Part shown: positions 26,301 to 36,407 of the stretch, one piece after another
How the letters are laid out: every line of letters begins with the position of its first letter
How positions within the stretch are numbered: position 1 is the first letter of the stretch
Source of the DNA: Monocercomonoides exilis
Taxonomy: Eukaryota; Preaxostyla; Oxymonadida; Polymastigidae
Direction of reading: 5' to 3'
DNA: 64,000 nucleotides
Assembly (NCBI GenBank): GCA_001643675.2
Contig: LSRY02000020.1
Location: 749,001 to 813,000, forward strand
Position numbers and translations under genes: made by a program
The notes under the pieces: model-generated
What the model was told of the DNA's origin: nothing
Seen by the model: only the letters and a program-made list of their open reading frames with translations
Databases searched by the model: none

Positions 26301-29300
26301 GAAAACATTATCAGTGAAGATATTAAATCAATCCTTCCATTACAGCCCATTGAAATAGATAGTCAAAATGGAACTGAAAAGAAAGAGGAACGCATAAATT
26401 CAATTGCCAAGGAAATTTATGATTTGTTCACTCCGTCTCAATCGGATGAGACACAAAGTGATACGAATAATGGAAAACAACAAGATGATCAAAGCAATAA
26501 TGAACAGCCAGTTAAAGACACTGCAGTTTCTTCCTCATCCGTTCCAGCTGAAAGCTCTGCCGCATCTTCTTTTGAACATGTTTTAATGCAGCCAGCCTCA
26601 GAGAACTTTGACCCAACAATTCCTGCTCTAACTGCAGACTCTCCATTCACCAAAGTGGTTTCGTCTTCTTCCTCATCCTCATCCAGCACCAACTCTCCCA
26701 CGTCTTCCTCCAGCGAGTCCACCTTTGCCTCTTTCGACTTCTCTGATGATCTTGAATTCACTCCCACCGCGCCCGTCCGCATTGTCACTGCATCTGCCAT
26801 TCCGCGCGCCAGAACACGCGTCTTGCACCATCTCCCTCTCAACCAGCGGAGACTGCTGATGCAACCGTATTCCGTGGGCAACCGCCTGCACTCGAGCAAA
26901 GGCAAAGAAAAAGACAGCAGAAGAGAAAAGAGCAAAAATAGGAACAGAAGATCAGCTTCAGCATCGTCAAAGACAAAGCACTCATCGTCTGCTGTGCTTG
27001 CGCCGGCTGCACACTCAGAAAGCAAACGCATTCGGACACACAAGTCAACATCTCCTTCTTATTCCACGTCGATGCACAGGCACCGCCACCATCGTCATCG
27101 CCATCATCATCACATGCAGTTTCCACCACTCACCACAACAAACCCTTTCGTCTCGCCTGCTGCTTTGTCTTCTTCAATGTCTTCTTTGTCTGCTTCCTCA
27201 ACATCATTGCTGTCTTCTTCTGCTATTGCTTCTTCATCTTCTTCTGTAACTTCTGCTTCAGCTGCGTCTGTTGTTGTCACACCGATTCCTGCCTCGTCAA
27301 TCTCTGGAATGAACATGCGCAGTGACCTGGGGCAATCAAAGCGGTTCCATCATCTTTTGCTTTCATCAGGGAATGACATGAAGACGATGATGGGGATGTC
27401 GGGACTGCCTTATTCGCTTCCGCAGAACGACAAGGGAGTTGAAATTGAGAAAGAGAAAGATATTGCAAGAGAAAAAGAAAAGGAGAAAGAGAAGAGGAAA
27501 GAGAATGAGAGACGGATGGAAAAGATAATAAGAGCTCGTTCTGAAAAGAGCCTGAAGGAGAAAGAGAAGCAGCACATTCAGCATTCACAATCAAAACATC
27601 TAATTCATTCTGACTCTTTCTCTTCAACTACTAACAGTTCAGAACTGAAAACACACCACAAACATTCTGAAAGCAGTAAAAAGGATACAAAGCAGAAGAA
27701 TTCGTTTGATGAAACAAACAGCACAGCCAGCAGCTCAAAACGCAGTGGGCTTTCTCGGCATGGTTCTGGCAGCCTCAAAACATCGTCTTCTAAGTTGCAT
27801 CTATCGCATGGACATGACTCAAGAAAGGGAGAGGGAGACAGCGAAACAGAAAATAAAAGCGTTAATTCAAGTACAACAAAAAGCAGAAAGAGAAAAGATG
27901 GATCGCGCACGCCATTGACTGAGTCTCCTTCCTCTGCTTCTCTGCACTCTGTTTCGCGCAATGGCCATTCAACTCCCTTTGTGCGTTCTCCGTCGAATGA
28001 CATGTTGTATCAGATGAGGCAAGGAAACGGGGTGAGGCTGACGCCTTATTCCATCCAGCCATCTTCAAACACATACACTCCATCCTCGCTCTCAAACAAT
28101 GTTTCGCCACTTCCTTCTCCTTCTCCTCTCCCTTTGCCCCCGCTCCCTTCTCCTTCTCCTTCTTGTTCTGCACCTTATTCTTCGCCTTCACCTTCACCAA
28201 TCGCACGGATGAACCAACAAAAGATACTGTATGAACAGAACTACACAGTTGCAGTGACCTCAGCTGCCAATCTTCTGATGAAGTCATTTCGCTCTTTCTC
28301 TTCTTCTTTGTCTTCGTTTCCTTCACAAAAATTAGCTAAGAAAGATTCGCGTGCTGCTCCTTCAACTTCAATTCGTTCAGCGTTTTCTTCTCTAGCTTCT
28401 GCCTTTTCACGCTCATCTTCTTCATCTTCTTCATCTTCAAAGCAAAGCATCCCATCAACTCCTCCTTCTGTTTCTGTTCCTTCTCCTCTCATGCAGTCTC
28501 AATCTCGCAGTTCTCCTTCCTCATTCACAAAATCATCCTCTGCGTCCATCACATTTGCTCCTCCGACGCCTTCCTGCTATCTCCGCGAGTCAATCTTCCG
28601 TTCTTCATCGCCGTTTGTCCATGTTGTTGGTAAGCCCCTCACAATCGACCATAAGCCACTCCATCCTCGTGAGCTCGCCTTCATCCGCTCCGCCGGCGGC
28701 TTTGTGAATCTGGACCGCAGAGTGAATGGCATCTTGGCTGTTGCTCGCTCAATGGGCGATGAAGATTTACATCCGGCTGTGGATTCAGAGCCAGATGTGT
28801 TTGAATACAGCATAAACCGATGGAACGCAGTTCACGTAGATCTATCTGATGCGATGTCAGATGATGAAATCATTACTGTTTCTCACGAGATCAAAAGTGA
28901 TCGTAGTCAAAATACTGACAATTCGACAGATTTGCAGAAATCTATCTATTATGGAAAACAAGAATCCAAAGAAGCAAGCATATCAAATGAAAGTTTGCAT
29001 TCATATGTAGGGTCATATGCATCTCAATCATTAAAGAGCCAACCATCAACTCACTCATTGCCACAGCATAGAACATCTAATTCAAATTCCAGTCCTTATT
29101 CTAGTGCCTCTCTTTCTCAGTCATCATCTCCATCACTCAGCCTCTCCCCAGCCATTAACAGCACGCAAGCATCTCTGAAGCAGATCGTTCTTCCCAATCC
29201 AGTCTTCCCTCTCTCCCACATCCCTGTGTCGCTTGCACATATTCTAGACGAATGGCTCAAAGATCCTGTTCCATACAAGACTGTCCATCACGAACAGCAG

Positions 29301-29948
29301 ACTGATGAAACCAAGCCAACAATTCTGTTAAAGACGTTCATCGCTGCGCAGACATCACAGCAGCGAAAGGCAATGTCTTTGCTAACACAAACGAAATGGA
29401 CTCCTCGCATTTGCATGCAGCTAAAGCCTTCTTTACCTGCAAATGCGCTTCATTTACAGACCTCTGCCTCTATTGCTTCTGGTGATAATAACAATGCAAT
29501 GTACTCTTCTTCTAATGCAGAAATATCAACATCAACTGTATCTGAGTCAACAACCATTGTGTGCAGTGGCTGGAAGCGTGAAGACATTGCACTTGTGTTG
29601 GGTTGCGATGGATTGTTCGATGTCGTTGATAATCAGCTTCTTGCTGAGCTTGTCTGCCCTTGGATGGAGGAAGACAATGAAGACATTCTGTCAGACCCTG
29701 TTTTCACTGCACCAGACTCAGATTCCGAAGAGGAAGAAACTACTTGTGAAGGAAATGTTGATAAATGTAATTCGTCATCAAGGAAAGAACAGTCTCAAAT
29801 GGAACAAAGAAACCAGAAATCTTATTCATGTAAATGTCATCGTCTTACCAAAGGAAAGTTGGCTGAGCTTTCCGCTCTTCGTCTTCGTTCGTGTGCTGAT
29901 GCCCTTGATTCCCTTGACAACATTAGTATTATTGTTGTTATGCTCTAA
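15565..29948 (+). CDS. LRR-PP2C protein phosphatase, 4,599 residues
   Basis: Predicted metal-dependent Ser/Thr phosphatase with leucine-rich repeats, an arrangement reminiscent of PHLPP but with no PH domain seen. Exons are 15565-15819, 15895-16046, 16099-16321, 16405-16563, 16695-16869 and 17113-29948. LRRs occupy roughly residues 1-450 (LRVLDLSFNHLSEVP, LSRLDLSYNQISML), with stray repeats later. The PP2C motifs are all present: RPSMEDS near residue 2686, DGHKG near 2870, NVGDSRAVL near 3023, LTIDHKP near 4164, GILAVARSMGD near 4200, GCDGLFDV near 4485 and DNISIIVV near 4590. The metal-binding aspartates are intact, so activity is plausible. The catalytic domain spans about 1,900 residues instead of about 270 because of Ser- and Glu/Lys-rich insertions, the largest about 1,130 residues between GDSRAVL and IDHKP. 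Its substrate is unknown. Confidence 0.9.
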
Positions 29949-30513
29949 TCGAGTAATTTAAAAATTTTTCGTTTAGAATAATTATGTTTTGTGGAAAGGA
30001 AGGGGAGCTTGCAATTTAATAATCTTTCTCTTATTTTATGATGTGTTAGTATTTCATTCGATAAAATTTACAAATGTTTAAGTTTATGAATTCAAGAAAT
30101 TATTGCTACAGTTTTTTCGCTTTATAACAGATTGATCACAATTTTCTCTTCTGGAAGTTTTAATGAAATGAGCTCCTTATTCAAAGCATAACTTTTTGAT
30201 CTTATCAATTTTGCTTCTTTTGGAATCCCACTTGAGATCAGATTCCAAAACAAGTAACTGTTTATATGAATTTATCTTCTTTTTGAAAGTGATGTTGAAA
30301 TTCACTACGAACTTTGCCAACGATTTGTCTTTCCTTTTATCACATGTTGTATATTTTGATTGTAATTTCATTTTTTTTCATTTGATTATTTCTTCTTTAT
30401 TCTATGTAATAATGTCTTGTTTCGAAGCAATAAAAATTTAAAATAGAAAGATTTAAACAGTAAAAATTTTTTTCAAATATCATCCGACTATAAAAGAAAA
30501 AAAAAAGTCAAAG
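29949..30513. other. Convergent intergenic spacer
   Basis: AT-rich DNA between the facing 3' ends of the LRR-PP2C gene and the 895-residue gene. A GCAATAAAAA string near 30427 could act as a polyadenylation signal for the plus-strand gene. No gene was recognised. Confidence 0.5.
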
Positions 30514-33281
30514 TTACAGAAGAAACATTTGATTTCTATTCAACGCACTATTTATGCGAAACTCTCTTTTCTTGTAATCTCTTTTCAATTCATTTATTTC
30601 TCTATCAAAAATAAGTCCACATTCTTTTTCAATCTGTGAAAAACAGCAAACAACTGGAGGATATTCTTTGATTTCGTTCACAAGTTCTGCAGCTGTCGAA
30701 TGAAGCGGCTCGGTCAGGTAAATTCCTTTGCGTTTCAGTCGCTTGAGCTTTCTGATTTGTGTTTGCCGATCGTAGAATCGAGGCAGAAGCTCCTCCGAGT
30801 CAAGAATTGTCTCCTTTACTATTTTATCTAAATCAAATGGAAACATGGAATTGTCGATAAGTGAAAAGGGAATCTGTTTTTCTTCAAAAGCTGTTGATTG
30901 GAATGCAAATGATGGATCATGAACAAAATTTTGCTGCCTGTCTGGGCGTGTCAAAGAAGAAGATATCGATTTTGATGAAGAAAAAGGAGATGGATGTTTT
31001 CTTTGAATGAGTATTCTTTCAGAAAAACCCTTTTGAGAAGTTTGGTTTTTCATTTCACTTGAAGGTTGGATAGATGACAAATTAGGTATTCTTTGAGTGA
31101 GAAATGAAGAATGGTGCCCATTCACAAAATGAGGTGAAAGAATAGATTCGACAGATAAATGTAACCTACTAATAGATGGTCCAAATTCAGAAGTCGAATG
31201 CTCTGGCAAAGCTTCTAACGAATGTGCATCTCTCGAAATTAAAGGCATAGCGTTTCTACAGCTACCATCAAAAGCCTCTATTTCACTCGCTTCAAAATTA
31301 AATTGTGAATTTTTAAGTTTGCCCGTTTTATTTTTACTTGAATCATGACGATTAGTCAAATTGTTTGAGTAACCCTCATTAAACACCTTTGCAGTCATTT
31401 GACTGTTAAAATTCTTCAGTCCTTTGGAATCTCTGTGTAATTTGAAGCGCTCCAAATCAGACATTTCAGCGTACTCCGTAGATTGCTTCAGTTTGATTTC
31501 CATTTTCTGAATCTTGTTTGCAAACTCTGAGTGTTTCCAGCTGGGTAGTTCTTTTCCTTCCTCTTTGAGCATCGTCTTCAGCTCTTCCAGTGTCGGCTCT
31601 TGGACTTTTCCTTCTTTAACTTCATCTTCTTCCTGTTTCTCCTTCTTTCTGTATTTGGACTCTGCTTCTTCCCACAGCTTCATCTCATATTCATCTTCTA
31701 TCCAGTCTTTGCACACCCACTCGTCATACAACTTCATAAACTGTTTTGCTTCCTTAATCTGTTTTTTGATTAAGTGCCTTCGCTTTAACAGCTGTTTCTT
31801 GTCATCGCTTAAAAGTTCGCTGGCACCCTTTGGAAGGACTTTCGTTTTCTGTTTAAGATCATCCGTTTTTTCATTTAACGTATCTTCATGAAACACTTCA
31901 TCGATGTCTGTTTTCTCATTTTCAAAAATTCCTTTATTAATGCCATCAATAGCATTTTCTGAAACCGAATCTTGACTTTTTTGGTAATTGTTTCTTGTTA
32001 GTTTTGATCTCCCTTCAGTTGACTCTCCAATTGTTGCGTCTTCTTTCTTCCATCTCTTTATCATCATTCTCTTCTGGAGCTCTTTCACATTCGAAGCCTT
32101 CTCGCCCTCAAGCCCACATTCCATGTCAAAGCAATATTCGCTTTTCCTTGTGGGCTGTGGACGCCAGTGTGTTATGTTATTTTCTAGGAGAGGGTCAAGA
32201 TAAGGTGACTGTGGTCTTTTATCTGAAAGATGTTCTTCGAGATTGCTTGTAACTTGTGATGTAGCTCCAGATAGCCCTGTCAATTCTTCAATCGCCGGAG
32301 GAAAGAGATAAGCATGTTTCAATTTAAATTTATTTTGTGGAGCCTTAACTACCTGTATGTTTTCTTTCTCCGGTTCAATTGAAATATCAGGAAGATGTTG
32401 AGTGTCTTGTACCATTTCCATTGTTTCGCTAAGTAATTCTGATTTTTTTTCACTTTCAATTTGCGTTTGATGTTCCTGTTGCGCTGCTTGTCTCCTGTTT
32501 GTCTGATAAGCAATTGAAAATTCTTGCATAATTGTAAAGGTGGTTTCGTCGACATCTTTGATATTAATATGCTCCGTTTTATTTTGTTTTTCTTGTTCAT
32601 TTTCTCCTTTGGCTTCAAGTTGCAAAGTCGAATTTACCTTTTTGTTTACAAGCGGAATAAAAATATCTTTCTTTCCATAAGAATTATTCCTTTGTAAATT
32701 TAGTGTTGATGGGTTTTGTTTCGAAATTGTGCATGTGATGGATGGCGTTTTGTAAGAATTAGTTTGTGAATAATCTGGTTGGTTCGAATAAAAACCATCC
32801 ACAACATTTTCAGTTGTATTGTGCTTGTACAGCGGACGTGACAAAAAATCAAAATCAGAGTGGAATTCGTGCAACGAGCTTGACTTTGATAACATTATCT
32901 TTTGTGCTTCTGTAAATTCTTTAACTTGAAATGGAAACGAAGATTCTGAGAAGAACTCTTTCATAAATGACGTTGTTGTGACTTCTTTTCGTTGAATGGA
33001 ATCTGATGATTCCGTATTTAAGAAGGAAATAACTGAAATATTAAAAGTAAGCCCTGTTTCAAAAGCTCTAAAGTGTTATCAAACATTCATTTTTTAAAGT
33101 ATTGATTTTGTTGAAGTTATTATTATCAATTAAATTCGCTGGAGTTGAAACTGCATCGTCAAATGCATCTTTCTGATTTTTTTAAAATCAAAGTATTTAC
33201 CAGTGAGCCAACAGTGTAATTAAAAAGTTGATGATAGCAAACGTTGAATTTTTCGTAGTGTGAAATTTTTTGTGAACTCAT
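30514..33281 (-). CDS. Unrecognised 895-residue coiled-coil-rich protein
   Basis: I do not recognise this protein. Exons are inferred as 33281-33201, 33172-33085 and 33032-30514. The first two were joined because the short introns (28 and 52 nt) restore one frame beginning MSSQKISHYEKF and running on through KDAFDDAVSTPANL. If they are not used, the frame could start at the ATG at 32964 and give 816 residues. The middle (about residues 470-560) is highly charged and likely coiled coil (KRRHLIKKQIKEAKQF, EDEYEMKLWEEAESKYRKK). The C-terminus is a compact, non-repetitive region (AAELVNEIKEYPPVVCCF, then REINELKRDYKKREFRINSA) that looks conserved. It lacks the long Ser tracts of its neighbours. 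No signal peptide or membrane helix is evident. Confidence 0.75.
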
Positions 33282-33715
33282 TCGCTATAAGCAAGATTTG
33301 CAAACATCCATTTTATATTATAATGGCATTTTTTTTTTCTTCACATGTGAATGTTGTTATTTTACGCACGAAAAGATTTACTAATTATAGTTTTTTCAAA
33401 TATAATTTCAGCACCATTCACAATATATTTCTTTGATTTTTTTTCATTTTTTTTTTACGAATGATGAAAAAATCTGTATGAAGAAATTCGAATGAAAAAT
33501 TAGGAAAATCACAATTATCTGAATGCCCTCAATCAAATCAAAGAAGGTTGTCGAAAATATCACAAAAAATAAATACGCCCATATTATATATTTTTCAAAA
33601 TGGAATTTGTTTGGGATTCTATTCCAAATGTTCAAACTGCTTTGACCGAAAGGTTTGCTAAATATCAAAATTATTTTATTTTGAAAATGAATTCAAATAT
33701 CAAAGTTCAACGAAA
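33282..33715. promoter_or_regulatory. Divergent intergenic region
   Basis: These 434 bp lie between the start codons of the 895-residue gene (-) and the thioredoxin-like gene (+). The DNA is AT-rich with several T and A runs. It must contain or border both promoters, but no specific element was recognised. Confidence 0.4.
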
Positions 33716-34271
33716 ATGACTTATCCAAAATTAATAGTCGTTCTTTTTTTAACTCCATGGAATCCAACTTCAAAAAGCACAGCTCGCTCTTTTCTTGAAA
33801 TAGTTTCAAGTGGTGAATTTCCGAATGTGAAGATATTTTTTGTTAACATTGAAGATGAATTGGCAAAGTGCAAATCTCTTTCGTTTGAAATATTCATTTC
33901 CTTTTAAAAAAAGAAGAATTATTTGTTAAAAATCGTTTAGAATTCACACAACACCTGCAGTTCAATTTTTCTGGGGTGGAAAGATATTAACCATCCGAAG
34001 GCCTGATTGGGATGATGATAACAAATGTTTGAAAATTATTTTCTTTATTTTTTCAAATATTTTCTTGTTGTTTGCAATTTCAATTTTAAAATGTGAATAG
34101 TCGTTGGAACTCTTCCAAAAGAGCATGTTTGATTTTCCTTTTTATTTCATGATGATTTATTATTATTTATTGAAACAATTATTGTTTATTGACTTTCAGT
34201 GGATTGAACTTATTCATTACATTTTTGATGCGTGCTCACGAGGAGAAACGACCATGTTCTCGAGATTTTAG
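33716..34271 (+). CDS. Thioredoxin-fold protein without redox cysteines
   Basis: Exons 33716-33882, 33941-34026, 34101-34126 and 34200-34271 join into 116 residues with correct phases and a TAG stop. The third exon is only 26 nt. The fold signature is clear: KLIVVLFLTPWNPTSKS in place of the usual WCGPC strand-helix, then VKIFFVNIEDELAKC, a TTPAVQFFWGGK segment carrying the conserved cis-proline, and IRRPDWDDDNKFVGTLPKEH at the end. The two active-site cysteines are replaced (WNPTS), so it should not act as a disulfide oxidoreductase; a binding or scaffold role is more likely. It starts opposite the 895-residue gene and ends 106 bp from the uL30 stop. The family call is motif-based. Confidence 0.8.
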
Positions 34272-34377
34272 CAAAAAAATATTTATCACTTCATATGTGT
34301 TTAAAAAAATTTCAGTTCAGATTTTTTTTTTTTTTTGATAATTACTTTGCATTTCTGCAATAAAATATAAAAAGAAT

Positions 34378-35522
34378 TTAAAGACATCTTCTAATAAGTC
34401 TGTTAATCATTCCCATTCTGTTTCCTGCTGCTCCTCCTTCGACAAAGTGCCTCAACTTGCTCTTCTTGTATCCTCCTCTTGGTGAGTTCATCTTGAATGG
34501 CCATAAGAAACGGTTGCATTTGGCAAAGTGTCTTCCGATTGTCACAATTTGCCAGATCAAATCGTCCAATGTCTTAATCTTGTATCTGCCCAATGCACGT
34601 GCAATCACTTTGTTTGAAGTGAGAGGAATTCTTTGTCCATTAATCTTGGCATATCCACGCTTAACGAGAAGAGCACGGATGGTTCTGACACTGGGATATC
34701 CAATGGCAACATATGGCTCAATGACTTTGAGCATGTTAAGTGTTGCTTTTGTGAGGCGAACGAAGACGCCATTGTGGATTTGACGAAGACGGAAAAGTTG
34801 AAGGATCTTTCTTTGTTTTGGTGGAACTCCATTCACACCGCGCAGACGCATCACAAAGGCAAGCTTGGGTTCTGGTGGAACATAGAAGTTGCCTTTCTTT
34901 TCAGCTTTTCGATGGAGCATAATTCTCTTCTTTCTATCTTTCTTGTATTTGCGGTTGTATTTTGCTGCACGAATTGCCCCCATTGTTCTTTCTCTCAGCG
35001 CTTCAATCTTTCTTTCTTTCTTCAGTGCAAATCGCTTGCGAATTCTAGCTTCTTTTTTTGCAACCTTCTTTACAACACTTTCTGGAGCTACGCGAAGACG
35101 TTTTGCTCGGTGTTTCAATTTTAAAAGAAAATATGTTATTTGTGAATTTGCCAATTCTTGCGATGCTAAAACAGGATTAATTAATTCGCTTTGGGGTATC
35201 GCACATTTAATAAGACCAGCATTTATCTTGAAAAGGATGATCAACTGAAATCAAAATAAACAAAAAGAAATACTTTTTTCCAATTCTCTGTTCGGGAAAT
35301 AACATTCTTTGGATCTGCATCAAATTCTTCGATCAAACTCGGACAAAGTTTGTTGAGAATTTCGCAGACAACAGCTCCTTTTGCAAGATCCTCAGGAATT
35401 TTTATTTCCTTTTTGAGCAAATGCTTAACCCATGAAGTTACAGATTTTATTCTTCGTGAAATAATAAGCACTCTTCTTTCTGCTTTTTGTTTGGTTTTGC
35501 TCTGTGCAATCGGAAAAACCAT
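34378..35522 (-). CDS. RPL7: CH-like domain joined to ribosomal protein uL30 (RPL7)
   Basis: Residues from about 135 to the end match eukaryotic large-subunit protein uL30/RPL7 over its usual length: [36 protein letters not shown]-type sequence, [24 protein letters not shown] and NRLIRR. The frame stays open upstream and, across a 29-nt intron (35245-35273), continues into a calponin-homology-like domain at about residues 25-130 ([40 protein letters not shown]). The whole model is exons 35522-35274 and 35244-34378, 371 residues. An alternative exists: ATGG at 35433-35430 followed by GTTAAG could splice to the acceptor before 35087 and give a protein beginning MAPESVVKK, the expected start of RPL7. 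So this may be a fusion, or two overlapping products of one locus. The uL30 part is certain; the CH part is likely. Confidence 0.85.
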
Positions 35523-35599
35523 CTGCAATGTTGATCGAGTTTTTCAAAAAGATATAATATAATTTCAAATATTTGATCTCTCAACATAATAAAGATCTA
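35523..35599. promoter_or_regulatory. 77-bp divergent promoter region
   Basis: Only 77 bp separate the start codon of the CH-uL30 frame (-) from that of the WH1-like gene (+). Both transcripts must start here or inside the opposite gene. The DNA is AT-rich. A CAG directly before the minus-strand ATG could alternatively be a splice acceptor for an unseen upstream exon. Confidence 0.45.
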
Positions 35600-36140
35600 A
35601 TGTCATTTTCATCGGCTTCTCCTTTATTTTTAGGGCGATGCCAGGCAAATAAACCAACACAAAAAGGATGGGAATTAATTGGAGATATTTATTTATCAAT
35701 TATTTGCGATGAATCGTCGAAAATGTTTCGACTAATTGGCATTATTGCAAGCGAAGAAGTATTTTTTCAATATTTTTATTTAATTTGCTTTTCAAATATA
35801 TATTTCTTTGACTTAGAAATATGTTATTAATGATTATGTTGGAACCGATGATCCAAAGCAAATGACTCATCTTTTCGTTTCAATAAAGACTTATAATGGA
35901 ATGATATATGGATTCAACTTCTACCAGGAGAAAGATGCTATGAATTTTTTGAATTGTATTAAAAAATGCAGTCACCCAGATACAAAGGAAGATGTAAATA
36001 TCAGTCCTCCTGTTTCGGAAGATAAATCAAAAAAAGATGAAGTTTTAAAGTTAATTGATGATTTTGCAAGAGAGATTCACAAGGCTGTTGATGATAAAAT
36101 TAATGAATTGAGGAGCCAAGTTCTAACTATCATTTCATAA
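35600..36140 (+). CDS. Small WH1/EVH1-like (PH-fold) protein
   Basis: Exons 35600-35758 and 35817-36140 encode 160 residues. The segment GWELIGDIYLSIICDESSKM followed by FRLIGIIASEEKYVIND, then HLFVSIKTYNGMIYGFNFYQ and EKDAMNFLNCIKK, has the strand order and the terminal GFNF-x-x-EKDA-x-x-F helix typical of WH1/EVH1 domains, which bind proline-rich peptides in actin regulators. After the domain there is only a short charged linker and a predicted amphipathic helix (LIDDFAREIHKAVDDKINEL) that could form a coiled coil. There is no WH2 or other effector region, so it may be an adaptor. I chose the ATG at 35600 because it is the first ATG in frame. Its gene is head-to-head with the CH-uL30 gene. 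Confidence 0.65.
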
Positions 36141-36407
36141 CTTTCAACGATTTTTCTTCACCTTTTCACATTTTCATATTACATTTGTTTAAACTTCAAT
36201 GCATTTTTATTTTTCTCACAATTTTTTCAAAAGCCAAAAAATATACAATAAAATGAAGTGAAATGAAAAACGCATAAATAAAAATAAACAAGTGTAATAA
36301 AAAAAAGCTTTAAAAGGTTAAATGTTGAAAGAAAATAACCACAAGAGAAAAAAATAACAGAGTTTCAAACAATAAACAAAATGATTCTTAAAGAATACCG
36401 AAGAACA

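Noticed and set aside
35573-35599. Upstream extension of the WH1-like gene from a TTG
   Set aside because: The extension has no ATG; the first in-frame ATG is at 35600.
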